A DNA stretch of 64,000 bases from Fistularia commersonii. Lineage: Eukaryota > Chordata > Actinopteri > Syngnathiformes > Fistulariidae. Positions within the stretch are counted from its first letter, which is position 1; every line of letters starts with the position of its first letter. Shown piece by piece: positions 11,301 to 21,737 of the stretch. Below the pieces are notes generated by a model that worked only from the letters and a program-made list of their open reading frames with translations, was not told where the DNA came from and did no database searches. The translations under genes and the position numbers were made by a program. The DNA is taken from positions 15,799,286-15,863,285 of the forward strand of contig JBBMNZ010000009.1 in assembly GCA_037954325.1 (NCBI GenBank), in the 5' to 3' direction.

Positions 11301-14300
11301 AAAACATCTGTTTCTTGTCATTTATTCATTCATTATCTATAGCGCTTATGCTACCCTGTGGATCACAAGGGGGCTGAAGCCTACTTGAGCTGCCACTCCA
11401 CGAAAACTGGGATGTCCCCTGTCTTTGTGAAGAACAAGACATTTCTAATAACTTTATAATCATGAAAATGTTTTAAAGAAAATGATGTGAATAAAAATTG
11501 CATCTTTGTGTTTGTGTGAATGAACGATCATGTAAAACTACTTTGGGTTTTTACTTTCTCACATTCGATGGACCGTATTTTCCGCACTATAAGGCACCTA
11601 AAATCCTATAATCTTCTCAAAAACCGCCAGTGCGCCTTATAATCCAGTGCGCCTTATATATTGATCGATATTGAGCCGCAAAAGGTCTCGCAACTACGGG
11701 AAGCAGTGGAGGAAGCGACAAGATGACCTGCGGAGAGTAAAGAAGACCAGAGTTTCCGAGGGAACAAAGCAAGATGGTTACAGTTGGAGGACAAACTTGA
11801 ACAGTGGGTTGTTGAACAGAGAGCAGCAGGTAGAAGCGTCTCTACAGTCACTATTTGAATGAAGGCAACAGCGCTAGCTAGCGACATGAACATCAATGAA
11901 TTTAGAGGCGGTCCTTCTCGGTGCTTTCGTTTTATTAAACGTTTTGAACTGTGACGAATGGAGTTGGAAATACATTGTCTGAACGAAGGCGGCGCAAATA
12001 CCGGTAAGAGCTACCGGTACGTATGTGTACCGTGTTGTGCAGAGGTGGGCAAACATGCTGGTAAGCTAGCCCTGGAGATAGCATACTAAGACAGCGGACG
12101 GCAATAATCCAAACTTTCGCTTTATACCATACCATTAAAATTAAAAAAACATTAATTTTTTACTTTAAATGAATTAATTTTGAATCGACAATGTTGAAAC
12201 ACCAAAGAAAATAACATTTTAATGATGAGAATAAAGTGCATAATGAATATTGACTAAGATAAAATTTTGCTGATATTCGTAGTAAAAGAGCTTGCGGGCT
12301 GCACTGGAAACTCGTGAGGGCCAAAATCGGCCCGCGGGCCGTAGTTTGCCCAACCCTGGCATTGTGAACGCACTAACTTGTTTTGGGAGTGAATGGAGTT
12401 GTCGGAACGTCGGTTTGTATTCTATCAATAAAGTTTGACTGATTTATCTGACTGTTTTGTTGACATTCCCTTTTAGCGCAGCTCCATTTAGTGGATGCAT
12501 AACGCAACCCCAGCCACCACTGTAGCTTCTAGTATATGCGCCTTATAATGCGGTGCGCCTTATATATGATTTTTTTTTTTAAAATAGGCCATTCATTGAG
12601 GGTGCGCCTTATAATCCAGTGCGCCTTATAGTGCGGAAAATACGGTACTTGCTTATGGCGCCACCTGGAGGCAACCTACGCTCAAATGTGTGTCACCACC
12701 TGCTCCTCCAGCCTGGACACCAGCTCCACCACCAGCCCTTCCTCCCGTCCCTCCTCCGGGTGGGTGATGATGAGGTCCACGTCATGACCCGTCATCTTCC
12801 CCCTGAGGAGAGGGCGCATCATTTTGATTACACTTCTGTAATGTAGAAGTTTTGATGTGATATTTCTGCATCCTGTCAGCTAGATGGTATCAGGTGACGG
12901 TCTAACCTCCTGAAGCCCCCTGCCAGGGTCAACTGAGCGCCGGGCGACAAGGCGACGACGGCAGCCTCCACCGTCTTGGCAATGGCGTCGGCCTCGGCGC
13001 GAGTCACCGGCCGGTTCAGGTCGTCGTAGTGGTCGAGCCCTGCGGGTCGAGTTCATCCCGTTATTTGCATTCCTGGCACATGGCTCAGATTCCACCTGCC
13101 AAATTTACGTTGGTATTTCGTCCAGGTGCTAACAGGTTGAGGACTCACCGGCTTGCTGCTCTCGATTCAGGCTTCGTCCGGATTCCCGCAACTGCTGAAG
13201 GGTTTGAATCCCGTCTCGGAACCACCGACCGGCCGTCTTTGCCCCGACTCCGAAAATACCTGTCAGAATCTGAAGGACACGTTATGGTGAACACTTGGTG
13301 CTGTATAGATGTAGCCTGGCAACCGGACAAATTTGCAGAGGTCAAAATTTGTTTCTGGAGAGCTGGGAGGCCACGACTTTGTCTGGCGTCCCGCTGTTCA
13401 GGGTCGACATGAGGACACGACGACGACTCCTGAGGAAGGTGAAGGCGGCAAGGGCGAAATGACGACACCAGAGGAAGGAGAGCGAAACAAGGACACGGTA
13501 ATGACTAACGAAGGAGGTGGACGTCCCAAGGACACAAGGATGACTCCTAAGGAAGGTGAGCAATGCAAGGACAGTGACCGTCGAGGAAACTGAACAACGA
13601 TGACATGACGGTGACTAATGAACAAGGCAAACGTCAGGAGGACACAACCATGACGCCGAAGGAAGGTGGACAACGACGACACCCGAGGAAGGAGAACAAC
13701 CCAAGGACACGACAATGACCATTGACGAAATTGAACGGCCCAATGACATGACGTCAACTCCCGAAGACGGCCAACAACCCAATGACATGACGATGACCAC
13801 CGAGGAAGGAGAGCCACCCGAGGACATTGCAATTGACCAATGAGGAAGGTGAACGTCCCGAGGACATAATGATGACTCCCAAGTAAGGAGAGCGACTCGA
13901 GGACACAATGAAGCCCAGTGAGGAAGCCAGCTGACCCGAGGACAACATCGTGAGACGTGAGGACAGTCAACGACCAGAAGGCACGGCGATGACTCCTGAG
14001 TCTTGTGATAAAGCCGAGGACCAGACGGTGTCTCCTAAAGATGGTGGACCCCCCAAGGAAGATGATGACTACTAAGGAAGGAAAGCAATCCAAGGACAGG
14101 AGGATGACCAGTGAGGACGGAGAGCGACCAAGGACACGACAAAGACTCCTTAGAGATACTTTGACCCCAATCAAAATAGGACCACTTTACTGCACTACCG
14201 TAACTACAGCATCACAACAACTGCACTCCGACTGCAGCAAGGGTATTTTGACCATATCTGCATAATCGTGATAACGGTATTGGCATTACTCTGAATGCAT

Positions 14301-17300
14301 TCTGATACTGGAATGGGAAATACTCTGCACCAGGGGTCGGCAACCTTCAACACCCAAAGAGCCATTTGGACCCGGTTTCCTCGGAAAAGAAAACACTGGG
14401 AGCCGCGATTACTTTTTGATGTCTCATATAAAGGTACCGCTGTATATATTGCTTTTTATTACCTTTACACTTTGTATAAACAAGTGTGTTGCTTCTGAAA
14501 TTCATAAAGTATTACAGAGAAAATTAAATTTTATTTATGTAATGAACTCATTTTGAGCTTTGGGCTTTCAGAGCGTGTAGTGGAGCCTTGACCTGAATTT
14601 TAAAAATAAATCGGGGAAAAAAAAATCACTGTGTCACAATAAAAACAATAAAAAATAAATATTTGCAAAATATCTTCATAAATATTTATTTTACCTGGTT
14701 TATGGGACTTCTGCTCCTGAACTTCTGCAAATCAGGACTTTACCGGCTTCCGCCAGTGTGACGTTACTTTGTGCGGCGAAAAATAACAAATATAATTTTA
14801 TTTAATATTTCAAGATCACAATAATCTTTCAACTTGGAACTAAAAGTAAAAAAAAGGAATTAACACAAATGAAATACACTTCAATTAAATATTCATAATT
14901 TATTTTCCCGAGCCTCTCGGAGCCGCAGTGTAAAGAAACACTTTATAGTTTCACCGAGACACTTTATAGTTTATTTTTATTTCTAATTCTGCCTTTTTCT
15001 TTTTATTATTTATTACCGTTATATTTTCTGTGACTCTGGCACAACAATTTCCTTCGGGATTAATAAAGTTGTTCTTATCTTATCTTAAAGATGCAGGGTT
15101 GCCGACCCCTGGTTCAGGAAGAGTATTATGACACTCTGACTGAGTGTACTCTTGTGGTACTTTGCTAACTCTGGTGACATGTTACTTGGACAGGGATAAC
15201 GCCTGTTTAAAAGAACAAACTAAACAGGAAGCATCCTCACAAAGCACTCTCCGGTCACTTCTGACTCCAGAGGCGACAGAAAACACTCCTAACTCTCATC
15301 TTGCTCAGTCGCACCTTGAGGGCCTTGAAGTGCTGGGACCTCCTGATGGCCTCCACCTCTGCGGACGCTCCGTCCTCCAGGATTTCCTGCAGGGACAAGT
15401 TTCCCATTAGAGCCTCTTCCAGCGGGAACCGCGACGGTCGGACGGGTCGTCCCACGTACTTTGACGACCCGGAGCGAGTGTTCGCCAAGGCCCGGTAGCC
15501 TCCGCAGCCGGGCGGCGTCCGTCACCGGCGCTGGGAGAGCCTTCAGGACGGCGGCGGCTCTGCGGAACGCCAAACTGCGACCCTCCTCTTCGTTCAGCTC
15601 TGCGTTTTCAGCGAGGAGGGACAAGGCGTCCTGGAAGGGGAAGCATTCCCACAAACAAGAAGGGGATTTTAGAATATATATTACACGTTGAAATCGTTCT
15701 TTGACGAGCCACCCGAGAAAAAACATCCTGTGAAACTTTTTTAATGGATTTATTTGGGGAAAAAACACAGAAAGGCATTAAAGATAACCTTATTACTTTC
15801 CAGTGTTCTTTCTCTTCTTGCCAGCACTTGTACTGAAAGTAAAGCCTTCCCGCATATGCTAATGCTGTGTGCTAACGCTAGCTCAAGCAAGCTAGCGTTA
15901 GCGCAGTCCCCCCTTCGGCCGCATCAGCAGCTCGGAGAGATCGACTGCAATTCTTAACTTCTTCTTAACACCACTGTCAGTGCGGGAGCCATAATGAGCT
16001 AGCTTACCGGGAAAAAAAGCACAAAAAAGTGTTTTTAACAGGAGGACACAAGGATGAATGATGTAAACAACGCAGAGTAGCATGCACGGGTGCTAATACG
16101 CTACGATGCGGAGAGCCAGGGAGCGTCAATTAAATCAAAATTTGATTGAAAAGTCTGTCTGTAGGCAAATGTGTTCCTGGTTAGAGGCGTCGGTCAGCCC
16201 AGTTTTTACTGTTTAAATTAAATGTATATTTTAAACAAGATGAAATTCGGGCAGAGCACAATGAAACAAAAATATAATTCATTCATTGATTCACCTAATG
16301 AGAAAATGAGAATGACAACAACTTTATTAATCCCGAAGGAAATTGTTGTGCCAGAATTTCAAGCAAAAAACATAACAATAATAGATAATAGTAGGAAGGA
16401 GGGAGAATAAGAAATACAATGAAATATAAATTGTCAAGGTTAAGGCTATCAAGTGTTTTAAGTACAAAGATTTGAAGATTCCCTGCGGCTGAGGGAAGAG
16501 GAATTAAATGAATACACACAATAATGAATAAACACACATAAAAACATACAGACATATAACATTTAAAAACATGTCCTCCCTTGTATTGTGATAAAACCGG
16601 ATGTGGAGTTTTGGAAACTCAATAAACCTTTCAGGCAAAACAAACAAAGGTGTTTTAACATTTGCAATTTTTTTTTGTGTATTCTAGCAATCATAGGGTT
16701 AAATTCAAACACTGGAATCAAAATTTCTGAAACGCAACCTTGGAGAAGCAGCTTTAGATCTTTATTTTGAAGATGCGAGTTGGAAAACGTACCGCGAGGT
16801 CGGCGTTGTGGCTGTTCAGCGTCGTCCGTCTCTGACAGGCGTATCCGGGCAGCTGGAACGTCGACGCCGTCTCCGCTTCAGCCGTCCGCCGCTCCTGAAA
16901 GGAAACCGTCACGATGTGTGATCACCTGACACAACGCCATCGTGAAACCCAGATCATCGCGATCAAAACGGGATATTCTGATAACCTGCAGTCGATGTCT
17001 CTGCAGGATCTCCACGGGACGCCCCGCTCCCATGCTCTCCGTGAACCAGCTGATGTCCAGCAGGTGGATCGGCGCCGGGCCGCGACCTTTGACCCGCGAG
17101 CCGAGCCACGTCCGGGCCTCGTCACCGGAGTTGTTCTCGCAAACCACGTGCGTGACGCTTCCGCTGCGGAAACGATTCCAACATGAAGAATCGCGGTCTC
17201 GCGTTCACACGTCGTAGACATCCAGCGAAATCCTGGCTTACACGGGATTTAACTTGCTAATTTTGCGCGACAAAGCCGTCAGTCGGTCAATAACTTGCTT

Positions 17301-19846
17301 TATGAGGCTAGCCGGAAGTTATTAGCGGCGGGGACGTCAACAGGCGCTGCTAAATTAAATTTAACCATAAATTACATCCTAGTGTGCAAGCTACGTTTTA
17401 CAATTGTAGCGTCTTCATCCCATCTTCAAGGTAAATACACTTAATAAAACCACTCTATTTCTTTACGTTCTCTTTCATTATGTATTATTATTGTTTTTAT
17501 ACATGACATGTTATTTATAAAGTACATTTTTCTTATTTTAAAAAACACGTAGCTGAAATGAATGGGGAAATCTAATCTAATCCAGGAGTGAATTGAGTTA
17601 CGAGTTCGGTCACAGGATTAAATCTCATATGTCAAGGTATTTGATATTGTATATATCTTGATATATAATATTCAAACTTTTTTTTAAAACAATTAAAGAT
17701 ATGTCGTTTAAGATGGATTCGAGATGACTATATCAGTAATATATATGTATATATTTGCAATCTGGGTGGTATGTGCTCACTTTCTTCACATTTAGCATTT
17801 TTATTAATCCATTCATGTCTTATAATTTGAGGATTTCAGGTCATTATTGATTTCTCATTTATTTTTTCAGGGCATTTGATGATTTTTACAGTGTTTTCTG
17901 GCAATTTCTCACCTGAAAGGCAGCTAGCTGTTGCTCATGAAATTGAGATGCGGCAGGATGGTAGGGAACAGAACCCTGAGGTAGAATCAAGTTTGGACCA
18001 AACATAATAACAAATAATCTCGCTGAATTCATTAAAACAGACCACATACTGCAGGACGTCACCAGGTAAGCTCCGTTTCCTCCTTAAATCAAGAACATGA
18101 ACAAAGCTACTAGCAAAGCTACCGCTAATACTAAAGCTAAAGTGCTTATTTCAAAAGGGGACAATGCAATTTCATAAATCACGTGAATAAAACATTTTGG
18201 AGTGTCTCCATGGGACATTGAAGGTGAACTGCTTGAAATCTTGGATCAATCATCATCATTCTTTTTGCTCTTGTATTACAAACTACTTATTCAACAAAAT
18301 CTTCTGCTTATCTTTTGTATCAACAAGATTCCTGGCAAATTACCAGAGTTCCATAAACCAATATTACTGTACCGGAAAATGATATATGTACACAACTTCT
18401 CACCACACGGTACAATAACATAAAATAATAGATATGTACTGCATGGCAACAAATCTCTGTTTTACAAGGAATGCTTTGAGAAAGGTATATGGTCAAGAAT
18501 TGACTTGATGGATGACAATGGCAGTCCTCTAGACTATGAACAGTTCTGTACTACACACAGATTTAAGCCTCCCATATTAGAGTTGATAAAGTTACGAAAC
18601 GCACTGCCTCGACAATTTGTATTCCTGACCAAAAATAGAATGACGCACCGAACCGTACAACCACAGTTACCCCGACTATCACTCCAGGGAATCTCAATTC
18701 TGGACAGAAAGTGCAGCAACTCCTTTATTAGGACATGTTTCACAGGAAACTTATTCCCTGGACGTCAAATTAAAAATAATATTTGAAATACATTTGATAA
18801 GGAATCGATTGCCAAATCCGAAGAATGTATCTGATTCTACCTTCACCCCCACAAGGCAAAAGAGATGCATTTCAAAATGATGAATAACATCTATCCACCT
18901 AAGGAAGGAATTATTGAGGTTACGCTTTAATATTGAAGATAATATTTATACATTTTGTGAAGACAATATTGAACACACAGACCATAGATTTTTCTATTTT
19001 TCAAAAACTCAAAAATGGATTAAAGACAAATTTCCATCATCATTAATTTCGTTCTCAGGAGATGATATGACATTTGATTTACTTACAAACTTTACGTTCT
19101 TTATAAGTTATTTCAAATGTAATAAAAACATATAGAACCATCCAAAAAGTTTTATAACTGATATTCCTTTAGCTCTACCAAGTTAAATACATATTGTATT
19201 CCGCTTGCCACTTTTTTTTTTGTTATTCACTTTTTATGGTTATTATTTTCAATTGTATTATTTTCATTTATCAATTATTTTCCCCTTCTTTTAAGAATTA
19301 AACACAGGCCTTTTATCGTGTTTACTACTACAGTTAATTAATTGAATACAAAATGAATGTCCTTAGGTTTCCTCATGCCTGTTAATATCATTGACAGTCG
19401 ATTCTACTTAGCAACTTTTTTTTTGTTCATGTTTTTTGACTGTTTATATCATATATGTTAAATGAAAACTGATGTTTTTTTAATTTTTTTAAAAAGCTGT
19501 TGCTCATGTAAACTTTTGCTAGCAAGTTGATGCTAATTGTTATCTTAGCATCGGGCAACGTCATCGGGCAATGACTCAGAGGTGCTCCAAGTTTGGTGTC
19601 GCAGACACTTAAATATAAAGTCAGCGGCTCAAACCTGAAGTCATCCGCTACTTTAAATCCTTTACTCCGAGCGAGTCCGGAGAGAAAAACCCTTCGACTG
19701 GATCCCATTTTCCTCTCCAGAAGGAAAAGAACCACCTGCGGGAACTTGGTGCCGTCGGTGCCGGTGACGCCGGCAGGTCCGCCGGAAGCTAGCCCAGCAG
19801 GTATCCTGGAAGCTAGCCCGACTTTTCTTCGCTTTAACGGCACCAT
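8374..19846 (-). CDS. polm: DNA polymerase mu (family X), complete, 11 exons
   Basis: Minus-strand coding exons: 19846-19635, 17163-16986, 16894-16793, 15630-15460, 15386-15315, 13269-13149, 13039-12907, 12802-12700, 10887-10633, 10514-10431, 8460-8374. They total 1518 bases (505 residues plus stop; human is 494), and all junction phases agree. Exons 1-2 make the BRCT domain (GLARSKGFKV; LLDISWFTES). Exons 3-6 are the 8-kDa and fingers part (GEHSLRVVK; IFGVGAKTAGRW). Exon 8 has GGFRRGKMTGHDVDLIITHP with the first two metal-binding Asp and the mu/TdT-type His before them. Exon 9 has VRVDLVVSP (third Asp) and GWTGSK, the Gly-Trp sugar-gate motif. The end ERNA is typical of mu/TdT. GLLLY and WRAVRVDLVV favour mu over TdT. 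Role: gap filling during non-homologous end joining in the nucleus. For exon 6 an alternative acceptor 10 bases inside was rejected because it breaks phase. Confidence 0.97.
8527..10422. repeat. 13-bp minisatellite filling the last polm intron
   Basis: About 1.9 kb of GGATGCTAAGAGC-type 13-mers. Variants include GATGCCAAGAGT, GATGCTAAAAGC and GGTGCTAAGGGT. Longer duplicated blocks are visible: about 9500-9660, 10050-10190 and 10200-10340 are near repeats of one another. The array ends within 10 bp of the exon 10 donor (10430). Confidence 0.95.
11573..12645. mobile_element. pogo/Tigger-like DNA transposon remnant in polm intron 8
   Basis: Terminal inverted repeats CCGTATTTTCCGCACTATAA at 11573 and its complement ending at 12645, followed by TA. 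Subterminal GTGCGCCTTATAATCCAGT words occur at both ends. Inside, 11660-11860 on the plus strand is frameshifted coding matter with LEDKLEQWVVEQRAAGRSVS, resembling the CENP-B-type DNA-binding part of pogo/Tigger transposases. The catalytic part is missing, so the element is defective. It contains a second, nested element. Confidence 0.7.
12040..12358. mobile_element. Small hAT-like non-autonomous element nested in the Tigger-like copy
   Basis: Ends CAGAGGTGGGCAAAC and GTAGTTTGCCCAACCCTG form imperfect inverted repeats. The flanking 8-mers GTGTTGTG and GCATTGTG match at 6 of 8 positions, as expected of an aged hAT target duplication. No open frame. Confidence 0.65.
13405..14165. repeat. About 45-bp minisatellite in polm intron 5
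   Basis: Units built on GAGGACACGACGATGACTCC / GAAGGTGAACGACCCAAGG recur about every 45 bp from 13405 to 14165. The multiple-of-three unit keeps frames open on both strands (a 258-codon frame on the minus strand), but no start context or splice sites support a gene. Confidence 0.85.
14331..15111. mobile_element. hAT-like interspersed element with a LINE tail inserted in it
   Basis: Begins CAGGGGTCGGCAACC and ends GGGTTGCCGACCCCTG, inverted repeats of hAT type. The body matches copies at 29360-29893, 29995-30422 (inverted) and 43852-44457. Compared with those copies, about 14938-15086 is extra and is a LINE 3' tail. Lies in polm intron 5. No matching 8-bp target duplication is visible. Confidence 0.7.
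14938..15086 (+). mobile_element. LINE 3' tail (truncated insertion)
   Basis: Contains CACTTTATAGTT, CTGGCACAACAATTTCCTTC, GGGATTAATAAAGT and ends in TCTTATCT repeats. The same tail occurs at 28005-28262 (plus), 33838-34022 (minus), 16297-16545 (minus) and 45330-45585 (plus). The repeated 3' end and 5' truncation are typical of non-LTR retrotransposons; the clade is not certain (L2/Rex1-like). Confidence 0.7.
15745..16050. repeat. Single dispersed monomer of the satellite family seen at 45240-46600
   Basis: Shares ATTAAAGATAACC, GTAAAGCCTTCC, GCTAAC..AAGCTAGC, TAGCCGCATCAGC, GGGAGCCATAAT, GAGCTAGCTTA and AAAAGCACA in the same order with the array in nudcd3. Lies in polm intron 3 just upstream of exon 4. 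Confidence 0.7.
16297..16545 (-). mobile_element. LINE 3' tail, minus orientation, in polm intron 3
   Basis: On the plus strand it reads AACTTTATTAATCCCGAAGG followed by AAATTGTTGTGCCAGAATTT, the complement of the LINE tail described at 14938. The inner part (16440-16500) matches the complement of 45380-45440, so a little more of the element is kept. Confidence 0.65.
18200..19140 (+). mobile_element. Decayed L1-type LINE ORF2 C-terminal fragment in polm intron 1
   Basis: Broken frames on the plus strand include RIDLMDDNGSPLDYEQF (18490-18545) and, after a frame change, FKMMNNIYPPKE and NIEHTDHRFFY (18870-18995). These resemble the region after the reverse transcriptase in fish L1 elements, ending in a zinc-ribbon-like segment. 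Several stops and shifts show it is dead. Family recognition is by eye and moderate. Confidence 0.5.
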
Positions 19847-21618
19847 GGGTTCGCAAAATACCTCCCTAACAGGTCGGAGTCAGAACACAACAGTCTTGTG
19901 AAAATATAAATGTACACTGAAGTTTAAAAAAAAGGATAGAAGACGTCTGTTAGCACGGTTCTGTTATGACATAGCAGCCGGACCGCTTCTTCTTCTTCTA
20001 CGCTCAATAGGGCGCACAAACGGCGTGGAGGCTCACTACCGCCATCTAGCGGACAGGAGGTGAATTACAATAACATTGATGAAATATACAGATTTTGTCT
20101 TTAACTTTAATTCAATGAATGTTTCACAAGTATTAACGTTACATCTACCGCAGTGATACACATAATAATATTGTTATTTTTATGGTTTCTATTATTTCTC
20201 GGTGAAATCCTCTTGGCAGTCGTGGCAACTTGACAACTGCCAGGGTTTTGAGGTTTTCGCCCAAAATTTACACTGCTCAAAAAAAAAAAAAGAAACAAGA
20301 AAATAACACATCCTAGATGTGAAGGAATAAAATATTCTTATTAAATTCTTTGCTCTTTACTTTGTTGAATGTGCTGACGACAAAATCCCACAAAAAAGAT
20401 CAACGCAAATCAAATGTATGAATCCATGGAGGTCTGGAATCAAAATGAAAGTATAAAAAAAAAGACAGATTTTTTCAGCGGCGTAACAGTTATAATGTCA
20501 AAGAAAAACAAAAAAAAAAGAAATAAATATGAAAAAAATATTTGTATATAGATAAATAGGAAGACAGATGAGAGAAGATAGCAAGACAAATTAAATGAAA
20601 TAAATATGAATGTAAATATGAGTATAAATATAAATAGAAAGGCAGAAGACAACTTTAATTTGTTACATACTTGTTTATTTTCAATATTATCAGTAAACTG
20701 GATCTTTAATCGTTGCCATAAAGCGACTTTGTCATTGTTAAAAAACCCGAATCAGTCTGATTTGTTTCGATGACCATTTATGCTTATTTGAATGCAAAAT
20801 GGACCAAATAAAAGAGCAATTCAAAAATTTTCTCCTCCTTTCTTTCTAAATAAGTGAATAAATAATCAATTAATAACTCAATCATGATTAATATTGTAGC
20901 ATTTTTAGTCACGGAAACACCCTGGTGACAGTAAAATGTGTTTAATGAGCAACGTAAACTCCAACATTCGTCAATTCTGAACAAGATCTTTCTGGGAAGG
21001 GTGGATGTTACAAAGAACGAATTAATTAATATACTAATATTAATATGTTTAATTTAATTAATCAATTAGGACTCTTTTGGTTGGTAAAACTGTTCCTGCA
21101 GCAACAGTGTTTTGCTTTTCTTTAGATAAGGATTTCAATTGTAAAATAATGATAAAATAATACTGACCGGTCATAAATTCCTCTTAATAATAAAGTAAAA
21201 GAGGCGTCTTATAAATTTGCACACAAAATATAACCTTTGAAAAAAATTAACTAACATTGCAATGATTTATGATTGATATTGATGACTCCTGTGGTCGACA
21301 TGGAGAATCTATTTTACATTTACATTTAAACTATTTGTACATTTACAACCATTTTTGTATCTATGTATATTTTTGTGTTTCTCCTAACCACACGGATTGG
21401 TTGTGTATATAGATTTATCAACAAAACAAAAACAAAACATCAACATTCGTGACTCGATTCAATGTCTTTTTTTATTCATTCAATTTAATATTCAAAAATA
21501 AATGTTCTCCAAGTTGTATGAGTTAAAGTTCGTTTAAAATGTTCCCTGTAAAGCATATATGTGAAATGTTTATTCTTATTTTTTGAACGTTTACGTTAAT
21601 ATTCTACCTGTGACCACA
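19847..21618. other. Divergent spacer between polm and gns
   Basis: About 1.8 kb separating the polm ATG (minus) from the gns promoter (plus). Mostly AT-rich with no exon seen. 20010-20060 has CACTACCGCCATCTAGCGGA, a word common in vertebrate intergenic DNA. The last 120 bp become GC-rich at the gns start. Confidence 0.5.
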
Positions 21619-21672
21619 GTCACGTGCCGCGCGAAGTCCGCGAGCTGCCGCGCCCCCCGGGAGTCATGTGAC
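21619..21672 (+). promoter_or_regulatory. Two CLEAR-like E-boxes in the gns promoter
   Basis: GTCACGTGCC at 21619-21628 and GTCATGTGAC at 21663-21672 lie 119 and 75 bp upstream of the gns ATG. The CLEAR consensus bound by TFEB/TFE3 at lysosomal genes is GTCACGTGAC; each site differs by one or two bases. Placement near the start of a lysosomal hydrolase makes regulation by TFEB plausible, by inference. Confidence 0.5.
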
Positions 21673-21737
21673 CGGCGCGCGCGCAACGCCTCTCCTCAAA
21701 GCGGTTGTCAGGTGCGCTCGAGACACCGTCCCGACCA

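Noticed and set aside
11654..12428. Short frames of 60-80 codons
   Set aside because: They fall inside the Tigger-like and hAT-like elements and have no independent support.
13149..13259. Shorter version of polm exon 6 starting at an internal CAG
   Set aside because: It would lose three residues and break phase with exon 5. The acceptor 10 bases earlier restores ILTGIFGVG in frame.
13398..14174. 258-codon open frame on the minus strand
   Set aside because: It is a by-product of a ~45-bp minisatellite whose unit keeps frame. It lies in a polm intron and has no splice or start support.
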